A stretch of DNA of 44,702 nucleotides. It comes from a virus. Position 1 is the stretch's first letter. The number at the start of each line of letters is the position of its first letter. Of this stretch, positions 14,728 to 20,211 are shown in pieces. Below the pieces are notes generated by a model. It worked only from the letters and a program-made list of their open reading frames with translations. It did not search any database and had not been told where the DNA came from. The stretch is from positions 1 to 44,702 of the IMG/VR virus record IMGVR_UViG_3300034066_001483. The stretch is one strand, 5' to 3'. The position numbers were made by a program, and so were the translations under genes.

Positions 14728-14912
14728 CAGTCAGGCTCCACGAATGAAACGGTGGTTGAGATGTAGCAGTTGTAACGAGTCCACATCTTTGCAGTTGTGT
14801 ACTCGCTAACAAAACGATCGCGATCAAAATGATTATTTTGGGCACGCTCCATTGCGCAGCGTGCAACATTGATGCGATCAAACAAGCTGAGGTTTGTGTT
14901 TGTGGTAGCCAT
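14727..14912 (-). CDS. hypothetical protein
   Basis: 61 residues (MATTNTNLSLFDRINVARCA). A helix (RINVARCAMERAQNNHFDRD) is followed by strands (TRYNCYISTTVSFVEPD). The leader before the ATG is a typical AC-rich run (CAACTCAATTCAATTCAACC) placed 28 nt after a class-II RNA element. No family recognised. Confidence 0.6.
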   Translation of the reverse strand: MATTNTNLSLFDRINVARCAMERAQNNHFDRDRFVSEYTTAKMWTRYNCYISTTVSFVEPD

Positions 14913-14940
14913 GGTTGAATTGAATTGAGTTGGTGGACAA

Positions 14941-14974
14941 GACCTGGGACTTACACCGTAAGGATGCCCAGATC
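14941..14974 (-). promoter_or_regulatory. Class-II intergenic RNA element (copy 1)
   Basis: Outer stem GATCTGGG/CCCAGGTC (8 bp, one T-G), internal loop CAT on the 5' side and TGTAAGT on the 3' side, inner CC-TTAC-GG. Starts 2 nt after the upstream stop; 28 nt before ATG 14912. Confidence 0.65.
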
Positions 14975-14975
14975 T

Positions 14976-15173
14976 TTAGATTAACTTAATGTTTGGAATG
15001 CTCAAGCCTGTGCCAGGGATACTGACTGATCCTTTGACGCCATTGGGGCTGGCATTGACAGTCAGTTGGAATGGACCAAGCTTGATCTGTTTACTTACTG
15101 ATTTGATGCCATGTTCAGTGATGTTCACACCATGAATGGTGCGATCAAAACTTAATGGAGATTTCCTGGTCAT
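14976..15173 (-). CDS. DUF4236-like small protein
   Basis: 65 residues (MTRKSPLSFDRTIHGVNITE). The C-terminal 40 residues, IKLGPFQLTVNASPNGVKGS followed by VSIPGTGLSIPNIK, show the regular beta pattern of DUF4236 ('..lgp.rlnvs..Gv..sv...PGTGlsy'). The family is found in bacteria and phages and has no known role. The start overlaps the upstream gene by 29 bp. Confidence 0.6.
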   Translation of the reverse strand: MTRKSPLSFDRTIHGVNITEHGIKSVSKQIKLGPFQLTVNASPNGVKGSVSIPGTGLSIPNIKLI

Positions 15174-15480
15174 CTTTGAGTTTGCGGATGAGCTGTTGTA
15201 GATCTTCTTCAGTGCCAGTAATGGACACTGTCATTGAAACTTGCCTTGACTTAGGTCTCCGTCTGTCACGTAGATCACGGACAGATGAGCGTCGTTGAAA
15301 CTTAGTGCCACATACTGAATTAGATTCGAATAGTTTGCAGCATTCTTCCAGTTCTGTATCTGCTCCATATTGAACAGCTTCAACAAGAAGATCGCCAAAA
15401 CTTTTGCCGTACCTTTGATACTGATGTATCCAAGCATCAAGCATATACTTTGGTGGAACCACAGGATGTTGTTGAGTCAT
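15145..15480 (-). CDS. 'ITPPPELV' family protein, divergent paralogue 3
   Basis: 111 residues from ATG 15480 (MTQQHPVVPPKYMLDAWIHQ). It has the family start (MTQQHPVVPP versus MTQQHPITPP) and the central block YGADTELEECCKLFES, then RDRRRPKS, but the C-terminal third (VSMTVSITGTEEDLQQLIRK) differs from the other two and reads like a short beta-alpha segment. So the family's N-terminal half may be joined to another tail here. Function unknown. Confidence 0.7.
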   Translation of the reverse strand: MTQQHPVVPPKYMLDAWIHQYQRYGKSFGDLLVEAVQYGADTELEECCKLFESNSVCGTKFQRRSSVRDLRDRRRPKSRQVSMTVSITGTEEDLQQLIRKLKDDQEISIKF

Positions 15481-15514
15481 TTTTGAAAAATGGTAATTGT
15501 TTATTAAATGAGTG

Positions 15515-15724
15515 TTACTTGAGATCCTCCGGCATGAGTGCCATGGCATCATCGTCATCCATGTTTGTCATTACAAATTTCTCTCCATTGGGAGCAATGA
15601 AGCCCCCAATGAAACCAATGCCATGTCTCTCGGCTGATTCCTTCATCTTCGCTACAAGCTGCATAGCCTGCAGTCGTTGCATGTCAAGTGAGTCGGGAAT
15701 GCGAGGAGTGTTGGAGGATGTCAT
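15515..15724 (-). CDS. hypothetical protein
   Basis: 69 residues (MTSSNTPRIPDSLDMQRLQA). A long helix (MQRLQAMQLVAKMKESAERH) is followed by a beta-hairpin (GIGFIGGFIAPNGEKFVMTN) and an acidic end (MDDDDAMALMPEDLK). No family recognised. AC-rich leader AATCAACTCAATTCAA before the ATG. Confidence 0.65.
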   Translation of the reverse strand: MTSSNTPRIPDSLDMQRLQAMQLVAKMKESAERHGIGFIGGFIAPNGEKFVMTNMDDDDAMALMPEDLK

Positions 15725-15781
15725 TTGAATTGAGTTGATTAACTAGGTCAGTCTACCAGGGCAGTCAAGGTAAAGGCCATG

Positions 15782-15827
15782 CATCAGGGATACTGATACA
15801 CGGCCAGTACTTATGTACTACCTGATG
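15782..15827 (-). promoter_or_regulatory. intergenic stem with nested hairpin
   Basis: Begins immediately after the stop codon at 15828. CATCAGG/CCTGATG outer stem encloses AGTAC-ATAA-GTACT, which is a perfect 5-bp hairpin. It lies in the 103-bp gap before ATG 15724; I see no credible gene in that gap. Confidence 0.45.
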
Positions 15828-16115
15828 TTATGAATGCATGGCAAGGTGTTCTTTCCATGCAGCAGTGTGCATTTCATCCATAGTCATGGGTGGTTCACCT
15901 GGTTCACTAGGTGTTGGATCGTAGTCAAGCTCATCGCTTAACATACCGATCACCTCATCGAGTACGTCACGGGTATGTGGATCGAGATGCTCATCCATCT
16001 GATGTCGTTTAGATTCACGATTCCGAATTGCTTCAAGTGCATCTAATGCAAGACGCAATTGGTGGTACTCGTTCTTGGTCCAGGTGAGTTCAGGATACTT
16101 CTTTGTTTGTTCCAT
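15828..16115 (-). CDS. hypothetical acidic helical protein
   Basis: 95 residues from ATG 16115 (MEQTKKYPELTWTKNEYHQL); the 16-codon extension upstream would run into the class-II RNA element. Helical with a charged heptad region (ALDALEAIRNRESKRHQMDE, VLDEVIGMLSDELDYD) and a Pro-rich linker. AC-rich leader CTTCAACTCAACC. No family recognised. Confidence 0.65.
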   Translation of the reverse strand: MEQTKKYPELTWTKNEYHQLRLALDALEAIRNRESKRHQMDEHLDPHTRDVLDEVIGMLSDELDYDPTPSEPGEPPMTMDEMHTAAWKEHLAMHS

Positions 16116-16144
16116 GGTTGAGTTGAAGGTGAGGTTGGTGTAAC

Positions 16145-16183
16145 CCTGGGACTTACACCACACTAAATGTGTGGATGCCCAGG
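16145..16183 (-). promoter_or_regulatory. Class-II intergenic RNA element (copy 2)
   Basis: CCTGGG/CCCAGG outer stem, internal loop CAT x TGTAAGT, inner hairpin CCACAC-ATTTA-GTGTGG. 29 nt before ATG 16115. The clearest copy. Confidence 0.68.
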
Positions 16184-16194
16184 CTTAAACTTAG

Positions 16195-16443
16195 ATGAGA
16201 TCTGAGTTTGTACTTATGTTAATTGCTGGCAGGTTTGCAGTTGGTGGTAGTCCATTCCTTGAGGGATGGAAGCAAGAGTACATGAAAGCACAGGGTTCCA
16301 TGCCACCACCTGAGAAGGTGATGGATTTCTTGACATCTGTGATACGGAATGAAAGTATTCCAATGCAAAACAAACAGGCAGAGATAAGGATGCTAGAGCA
16401 GATGCAGAGATTTAGACCTGAGGTTAGGTCAGTGGCTGGGTGA
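16195..16443 (+). CDS. possible plus-strand small protein
   Basis: 82 residues (MRSEFVLMLIAGRFAVGGSP), with a second ATG at 16216. Composition is protein-like: a hydrophobic start, then EGWKQEYMKAQGSMPPPEKV and a helical, Met/Gln-rich end (MQNKQAEIRMLEQMQRFRPE). It is encoded opposite to all its neighbours and has no clear promoter box or Shine-Dalgarno. The antisense frame is less convincing. Evidence for translation is only the open frame and composition. Confidence 0.4.
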   Translation: MRSEFVLMLIAGRFAVGGSPFLEGWKQEYMKAQGSMPPPEKVMDFLTSVIRNESIPMQNKQAEIRMLEQMQRFRPEVRSVAG

Positions 16444-16461
16444 TGATGGGTAAAAGGATGA

Positions 16462-16650
16462 ATACCGTGTTATAGAAGGGTAAATACCGTCTTATTATCT
16501 TAGATATAGGGTTTCATACGTTGTTAAAAAAGTGTATTAAACCTGGTGTCTAACGGATGAATAGCAGCTTATCCATACAACTTTCTAGAAAGGTATGAAA
16601 CCCTATAGAGGGTTAGATAAGACTGTATTCACTGTTGAATAAGATGGTAT
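16462..16650. repeat. 189-bp dyad of three nested inverted-repeat pairs
   Basis: Three pairs of blocks share exactly one centre (16556): ATACCGTGTTAT (16462) with ATAAGATGGTAT (16639); ATACCGTCTTAT (16484) with ATAAGACTGTAT (16617); ATAGGGTTTCATAC (16506) with its perfect complement GTATGAAACCCTAT (16593). Intervening DNA is only weakly symmetrical. It is in a 412-bp stretch without genes (16444-16855). It may be an origin, an operator array, a bidirectional hairpin, or the remains of a small inverted-repeat element. Confidence 0.7.
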
Positions 16651-16753
16651 TGACGGTTTCCCCCGTCTTCCCCATGTACATGTGTACTATTCCTTGGTAC
16701 AAGTGGAGATATCTTTGGTACGTGTGTACTAGATATAGATATGAATGAAGGAT

Positions 16754-16796
16754 ATCCCTGGTACATACCCACTAGTTAGAGGTACATACCAGGGAT
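16754..16796. repeat. inverted and direct repeats (GGTACATACC)
   Basis: ATCCCTGGTA (16754-16763) is complementary to TACCAGGGAT (16787-16796), and GGTACATACC is repeated directly at 16760 and 16781. Related GTACA/GGTAC words occur at 16675-16725. Together with the dyad above it fills the gene-free stretch upstream of the GIY-YIG gene's 3' end. Possible protein-binding sites; I see no gene here. Confidence 0.5.
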
Positions 16797-16855
16797 GGGT
16801 AGGTATTAATACTTAATATTGTCTGGCAACAAAGAATTGCCAATACATGCCAATA

Positions 16856-17221
16856 CTATAAACTAGACGGATAACCAGGGAGCATTTGATTAAGACTTGG
16901 TGCATATGTTTTGAAATAATATCTTTCTGCTTCTGCAAGGATTGAAGAAGCTACTCCTATATCAAACGTTTCTAAAACTTCATACTCAAATAAAAACATA
17001 GTCATTTGAAATACTTCTTTCAAAGAAAAGGTTTGGTTTAGGATGTTTTGCTTGCAAAGTGATAGTCTCCATTGCGGTGAATTACAAAAGCGATGATAAT
17101 AAGTAAATCGTAAGCGTAGATTAGAAGTAGCTCCAATGTATTCTTCCTCGTCTTTATAAATGATTTTATAAATACCAGGAAGTTTAGGCGCTGTTTTAAA
17201 TGACAAAGCTGTGTAGTACAT
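16856..17221 (-). CDS. GIY-YIG endonuclease, free-standing
   Basis: 121 residues (MYYTALSFKTAPKLPGIYKI). The GIY-YIG core is visible: PGIYKIIYKDEEEYIGATSN followed by LRLRFTYYHRF with the conserved Arg, and near the end AEAERYYFKTYAPSLNQM (the 'E..wi..y.p..N' end, with the Glu and the Asn). It is little more than the catalytic domain, so DNA recognition would be minimal. Such genes move as homing endonucleases between phages. Its region is more A+T-rich than its neighbours, and it borders the repeat-rich gene-free segment, which fits insertion of a mobile gene. Confidence 0.85.
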   Translation of the reverse strand: MYYTALSFKTAPKLPGIYKIIYKDEEEYIGATSNLRLRFTYYHRFCNSPQWRLSLCKQNILNQTFSLKEVFQMTMFLFEYEVLETFDIGVASSILAEAERYYFKTYAPSLNQMLPGYPSSL

Positions 17222-17224
17222 CGC

Positions 17225-17467
17225 TTATTGTTCTTTGGGTGCAAGCATGATCCATGCTGTGTAGTTAGCACTGCTTCTGTCTACATGTATCAATCCGTAT
17301 TCTTCCAGTCGCACCAAGGCCTGGAGATATTGCTCAAGCCTTGAGCTTTGCGATGGAAGCTTAGGTACGAAGCATGGTGTGTTCCCATACTTCTTCTTGT
17401 GATTCAAGTAATACTGATATAAATTACGCTGGTTGATACTGAGTGCAGGTGTTGCAGTTGCTTGCAT
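17225..17467 (-). CDS. possible winged-helix protein
   Basis: 80 residues (MQATATPALSINQRNLYQYY). Pattern: helix NLYQYYLNHKKKYGNTPC, helix RLEQYLQALVRLEEYGLIHV, and a final beta-hairpin (SANYTAWIMLAPKEQ). Helix-helix-wing order, with 'LeeyGLI.v', is typical of winged helix-turn-helix domains. Ends 3 bp before the GIY-YIG start. DNA binding is inference. Confidence 0.6.
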   Translation of the reverse strand: MQATATPALSINQRNLYQYYLNHKKKYGNTPCFVPKLPSQSSRLEQYLQALVRLEEYGLIHVDRSSANYTAWIMLAPKEQ

Positions 17468-17470
17468 TGA

Positions 17471-17839
17471 TCAGCAGTAGTACGGACGTGATTCAGGGTA
17501 AGCCTTAGCTAGTTCGTTGGAGAAGCTGATGTCAATGTTGGATCGAGTTGTTGTATCTCCAAGAGACGGTTGGCCTTCGATCTCGTACTCTTCGAAGTAC
17601 TTGACGTAGATCTGGACCGCTTGCCTCTTGGAGAAGATGCAGTGGCTAACAAGAGGTTCTCCTTGGGTGTAGTACCAACCTCCTTCTTCGGGTCCGCCGT
17701 ACCTGAGATAGGTTTCGTGGACCGTGACGACCGTTGGGTCTTTGTGCTCGAAGTACTTGTGCACTTTGTATGCATTGATTGCGAAGCGTGCTTTGTAGGA
17801 CTTGGGGTAGAACTTCTTGAGTTCTGAGATGTAAGACAT
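17471..17839 (-). CDS. hypothetical protein (GGPEEGGWYYTQGEPL)
   Basis: 122 residues (MSYISELKKFYPKSYKARFA). The central YLRYGGPEEGGWYYTQGEPL is a motif I recognise from uncharacterised phage proteins. It is followed by a helix (KRQAVQIYVKYFEEYEIEGQ) and a C-terminus rich in Tyr and Pro. No catalytic assignment. A second open frame, starting upstream with a TM segment, overlaps nearly the whole gene (see 17509-17940). Confidence 0.75.
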   Translation of the reverse strand: MSYISELKKFYPKSYKARFAINAYKVHKYFEHKDPTVVTVHETYLRYGGPEEGGWYYTQGEPLVSHCIFSKRQAVQIYVKYFEEYEIEGQPSLGDTTTRSNIDISFSNELAKAYPESRPYYC

Positions 17840-17940
17840 GATGCAAACTCCGTGATGATGATTGAAATGATTGCGATCAGGATGACGATGATGTCACCAT
17901 CATCCCATGCTTGACGCAGTGTGTACTTAGGCTTGGTCAT
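17509..17940 (-). CDS. TM-segment frame overlapping the GGPEEGG gene out of frame
   Basis: ATG 17940 overlaps the stop of the 45-residue gene upstream by 14 bp, as real starts do here. The first 34 residues (MTKPKYTLRQAWDDGDIIVI, then a run of Ile-rich TM residues) look genuine. No stop follows before the next gene, and the frame continues for 110 codons out of frame through 17471-17839, where it is Ser/Thr/Lys-rich and looks like a shadow. Either the gene is truly overlapping, or a frameshift fuses the TM segment to the next protein, or there is a sequencing error. Confidence 0.4.
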   Translation of the reverse strand: MTKPKYTLRQAWDDGDIIVILIAIISIIITEFASCLTSQNSRSSTPSPTKHASQSMHTKCTSTSSTKTQRSSRSTKPISGTADPKKEVGTTPKENLLLATASSPRGKRSRSTSSTSKSTRSKANRLLEIQQLDPTLTSASPTN

Positions 17941-18064
17941 CGTAGGTCTCCAGTTCAGGTGGGTTGAGTTCGTATTCTTCACGCATGGCTTGCTCTTGTT
18001 GATAGGCAATGTCTGCCATGGCATCAAGCAAGTCAGCGTTGTAGTTGGGATCGAGTTCAGGCAT
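17927..18064 (-). CDS. hypothetical 45-residue acidic protein
   Basis: From ATG 18064: MPELDPNYNADLLDAMADIA, then a helix (YQQEQAMREEYELNPPELET). The AC-type leader CTACTCAATTCAAGC precedes it and a class-II RNA element ends 28 nt upstream. The in-frame ATG at 18109 is inside that element and is rejected. Function unknown. Confidence 0.55.
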   Translation of the reverse strand: MPELDPNYNADLLDAMADIAYQQEQAMREEYELNPPELETYDDQA

Positions 18065-18092
18065 TGCTTGAATTGAGTAGGTGGACAGTAAA

Positions 18093-18135
18093 CCCTGGGA
18101 CTTACACACCGTACTTACGTCGGTGCTGCCCAGGG
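18093..18135 (-). promoter_or_regulatory. Class-II intergenic RNA element (copy 3)
   Basis: CCCTGGG/CCCAGGG outer stem (7 bp), internal loop CAG x TGTAAGT, inner CACCG/CGGTG hairpin. Begins 1 nt after the upstream stop; 28 nt before ATG 18064. Confidence 0.65.
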
Positions 18136-18136
18136 A

Positions 18137-18361
18137 TCAGAAGGTATTGGCCACCTTTGTTGCTAAGGAATCAACAAAGGTTGGACCATCTTCTTGGAAT
18201 GCGAGCATGTATTGTTCACGCTCGTCTTCATCCATCAATGCACCCAGGGTGTGATGCGCATGATAGAAGGCTAGTGCGTTGACGATGGCATACTTCTCAT
18301 CAACGTTGATGATGAGGTGATACCGCTTGTTGTCTTCCGTTTGATCCATGAGTGCGCCCAT
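18137..18361 (-). CDS. hypothetical protein
   Basis: 74 residues (MGALMDQTEDNKRYHLIINV). A strand (YHLIINVDEKYAIVNALAFY), a His-rich turn (HAHHTLGALMDEDE) and helices. A start at the second Met (GAL-M) is possible. Flanked on both sides by class-II RNA elements. No family recognised. Confidence 0.6.
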   Translation of the reverse strand: MGALMDQTEDNKRYHLIINVDEKYAIVNALAFYHAHHTLGALMDEDEREQYMLAFQEDGPTFVDSLATKVANTF

Positions 18362-18389
18362 GTTGAATTGAGGTAGGTGAATAGTTGAG

Positions 18390-18443
18390 CATGGGACTTA
18401 CACCACTGTTATTGAGAAGAGTTCTCAATTGTGGATGCCCATG
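18390..18443 (-). promoter_or_regulatory. Class-II intergenic RNA element (copy 4, covarying)
   Basis: Outer stem CATGGG/CCCATG, different from other copies but fully paired; internal loop CAT x TGTAAGT; inner CCAC/GTGG plus TTGAGAA/TTCTCAA. 28 nt before ATG 18361. Confidence 0.68.
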
Positions 18444-18449
18444 TGTTGG

Positions 18450-18806
18450 TTACTTCATATAGAGGTATGAGCCCGCCCAATCAGCATTTTGGATGCAGGT
18501 GGCAAACGATACCTCGTCCATGAGGTTGTAACGTACGTGCTTAGCTGGTGACGCCCAGCTTGCTGGTTTGTAGACAGAACCAGATTGACGGTCAATAAAT
18601 GCATGGACTGATGCACCAGTCTTGCCGTCAATGGTTGAACGCTTGACGTCACGTTGAATAAGTTTGTAGTACTTGGTACCTTTAACAATGTCAAAGGTAA
18701 TGCCGCCATCTCCATAGTGCTTAGCGTAACTAGCAAGGAGCTTGTCGATGAGACAATTGATGCGAGCTTCAAGTACTTGGATGTGCTCGGCTAGTTGTGT
18801 TGTCAT
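18450..18806 (-). CDS. hypothetical protein (SVHAFIDRQSGSVYKPASW)
   Basis: 118 residues (MTTQLAEHIQVLEARINCLI). After an N-terminal coiled coil, the domain reads GDGGITFDIVKGTKYYKLIQ, SVHAFIDRQSGSVYKPASW and AKHVRYNLMDE, with a C-terminal AGSYLY. I recognise this pattern ('kyyki...svhaFvdk.tGdvykpaswk.PAk.vRyNl') as a widespread uncharacterised phage family. The AC leader CAACTCAACTCAAACC precedes the ATG. Confidence 0.75.
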   Translation of the reverse strand: MTTQLAEHIQVLEARINCLIDKLLASYAKHYGDGGITFDIVKGTKYYKLIQRDVKRSTIDGKTGASVHAFIDRQSGSVYKPASWASPAKHVRYNLMDEVSFATCIQNADWAGSYLYMK

Positions 18807-18834
18807 GGTTTGAGTTGAGTTGATTAAGGTTTGT

Positions 18835-18873
18835 ACTAGGACTTACACCACACATTGTGTGTGGATGCCTAGT
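18835..18873 (-). promoter_or_regulatory. Class-II intergenic RNA element (copy 5, covarying)
   Basis: Outer stem ACTAGG/CCTAGT, internal loop CAT x TGTAAGT, inner hairpin CCACACA-CAA-TGTGTGG. 28 nt before ATG 18806; 4 nt after the upstream stop. Confidence 0.68.
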
Positions 18874-18877
18874 GTTG

Positions 18878-19252
18878 TTAACGAGTGAGACGATTAGTGA
18901 AGTTATATCTATAGCCGCTGTCGTATGCAGGTTCTTTATACGTTACGTTGTTAGCAATCTTGCAGATCGCTGACTCACCAATGTGATAGTCCTTAGCAAT
19001 AGATAGTGCAGTCTCACCTTGTGCTTTGCGCATACGAATATCTTCTACTTGGTTATCACTAAGGAAATTACTGCGACGACCACGTTTGATTGGGTCTTTC
19101 TCGATCGGAGGACGACGCCTCACTCGACGTAATACAATTGTCATGTACCCAGGATTACAGTTGACAATGCTGCCGATTGAATCGTAGTCGTACCCCTGGC
19201 ACCTGAGTTGCCAGATCCGATCTTCCTTGACGATAGATACTCGATTGCGCAT
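18878..19252 (-). CDS. double helix-turn-helix protein
   Basis: 124 residues. Two HTH-like segments: IWQLRCQGYDYDSIGSIVNC followed by NPGYMTIVLRRV at residues about 13-45, and FLSDNQVEDIRMRKAQGETA, LSIAKDYHIGESAICKIAN at about 62-105. The second resembles the C-terminal module of the Zn-ribbon protein at 11023 (FLTDNDVLMIRHL). A highly basic linker (RRVRRRPPIEKDPIKRGRRS) joins them. Likely a sequence-specific DNA-binding protein or regulator. Confidence 0.7.
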   Translation of the reverse strand: MRNRVSIVKEDRIWQLRCQGYDYDSIGSIVNCNPGYMTIVLRRVRRRPPIEKDPIKRGRRSNFLSDNQVEDIRMRKAQGETALSIAKDYHIGESAICKIANNVTYKEPAYDSGYRYNFTNRLTR

Positions 19253-19277
19253 GGGGATTGATGAGTTGGTTGGGTGA

Positions 19278-19310
19278 CTGGGACTTATATCCTCATGGAG
19301 GAAGGCCCAG
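19278..19310 (-). promoter_or_regulatory. Class-II intergenic RNA element (copy 6, divergent)
   Basis: CTGGG/CCCAG outer stem, 3' internal-loop strand TATAAGT instead of TGTAAGT, inner hairpin TCCTC-CAT-GAGGA. 25 nt before ATG 19252. Confidence 0.55.
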
Positions 19311-19321
19311 GTTATGGCTAG

Positions 19322-19528
19322 CTAGTAGCCCATGACGTACAGCTTGGAGGCGTTGATGCCCTGTGGGCCAAGCGACGTGTACTTACTGGCTAGTGCTGCG
19401 ATGGTGCTAATGCTAGCCGCAAGTATGAGTGCAGCCACCACAGCTTTCAATAGATGGTTGGACTTATGAGTCTCACCATAAGAATCCATCTGGATGAAAC
19501 CGTTATGCATGCGATAGATCGTCTTCAT
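19322..19528 (-). CDS. small single-TM membrane protein
   Basis: 68 residues from ATG 19528 (MKTIYRMHNGFIQMDSYGET), 1 bp after the upstream stop; the longer frame overlaps the upstream gene. One TM segment (about residues 27-48: LLKAVVAALILAASISTIAA) follows a His/Lys-rich stretch, and the C-terminus (SLGPQGINASKLYVMGY) is probably outside. No family recognised. Confidence 0.6.
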   Translation of the reverse strand: MKTIYRMHNGFIQMDSYGETHKSNHLLKAVVAALILAASISTIAALASKYTSLGPQGINASKLYVMGY

Positions 19529-19529
19529 G

Positions 19530-19805
19530 TCAAACGGTCTCCAGGATATAGCGACAGCAGATGTAGTCTTCATCTGGTAGCTGAACAGGGTTACCTTGTT
19601 CGTGCGAACCGTAGGTATCTACCCATCGCTCGTCAATTAGTACATCGAGACACTCAAGGAATGCGTCAATGTATTCACGAGCCTGAGACGTTGTTGCTAC
19701 CCAATGGAGATAGACGACGTTGTCATCGAACTCCAGGTGATAGTGATTGATCTTGAACACTGCAAGTGCAGAGTCAAGCTCTTCTTTGCCAACTAGTAGT
19801 GCCAT
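19530..19805 (-). CDS. hypothetical acidic protein
   Basis: 91 residues (MALLVGKEELDSALAVFKIN). Alternating strands and helices: HYHLEFDDNVVYLHWVATT, then a helix (REYIDAFLECLDVLIDERWV), and a C-terminal DEDYICCRYILETV. No family recognised. A CTCAACA-loop hairpin ends 22 nt before the start. Confidence 0.65.
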   Translation of the reverse strand: MALLVGKEELDSALAVFKINHYHLEFDDNVVYLHWVATTSQAREYIDAFLECLDVLIDERWVDTYGSHEQGNPVQLPDEDYICCRYILETV

Positions 19806-19827
19806 GTTAAATGCAATGGAATGGAAT

Positions 19828-19866
19828 CCAGGATGTTGAGTCCTGGTGGGAAGGGCCGAAGCCCCT
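19828..19866 (-). promoter_or_regulatory. two leader hairpins, UUCG and CTCAACA loops
   Basis: First AGGGGC-TTCG-GCCCTT (19866-19851), a very stable UUCG hairpin; then CCAGGA-CTCAACA-TCCTGG (19846-19828). The second shares its loop and inner pairs with the hairpin at 20844-20862, while the outer pair covaries. 22 nt before ATG 19805. Confidence 0.6.
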
Positions 19867-19877
19867 CCAATCAGGAG

Positions 19878-20117
19878 TCAATCCTCATGCCTGCGTTCCC
19901 AACGAAGCAGATCCCTGTTGAGATCTACTTTGCGTTGGAGTACCACGCAGAATGGGACTAGGTCTTGGAACTGGGCTAACCCATCTTGCCATTGGAAGAA
20001 GAGATCGAGAGCAGCTTGACGCTGTTCTTCAATCTCTGCATCAATGACAGGGGAGTCTCTGCGAGCCAATAAACGTGCGTCTTGGGTCAGCAGTTGTTCA
20101 ACAGCTTTAGGAGTCAT
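19878..20117 (-). CDS. hypothetical helical protein
   Basis: 79 residues (MTPKAVEQLLTQDARLLARR). Mostly helical and charged (DAEIEEQRQAALDLFFQWQD, LQRKVDLNRDLLRWERRHED). Heptad spacing of Leu suggests a coiled coil. No family recognised. Confidence 0.6.
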   Translation of the reverse strand: MTPKAVEQLLTQDARLLARRDSPVIDAEIEEQRQAALDLFFQWQDGLAQFQDLVPFCVVLQRKVDLNRDLLRWERRHED

Positions 20118-20145
20118 GGTCTCCAGTTGGTGTCGTGTGGTGTGT

Positions 20146-20202
20146 TGCAGGTGTGACCTGCAGAAAACTCACCGGCAATACATGTGTACTACCGGGAGAG
20201 TT
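20146..20202 (-). promoter_or_regulatory. leader hairpin pair
   Basis: An outer stem AACTC/GAGTT encloses CCGG/CCGG and TACA/TGTA pairing (20202-20166), followed by a perfect hairpin TGCAGGT-CAC-ACCTGCA (20162-20146) 28 nt before ATG 20117. Same two-hairpin plan as at 20844-20899. Confidence 0.5.
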
Positions 20203-20211
20203 ATGTGCAGA

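Noticed and set aside
15754-15786. Ten-codon minus-strand frame ending LVD-stop before 15724
   Set aside because: Resembles the ends of the genes at 771 and 4111 (…VD-stop), but too short to support as a gene.
16444-16855. Repeat block as a CRISPR array
   Set aside because: The repeats are inverted, short and irregularly spaced; there are no spacers of even length.
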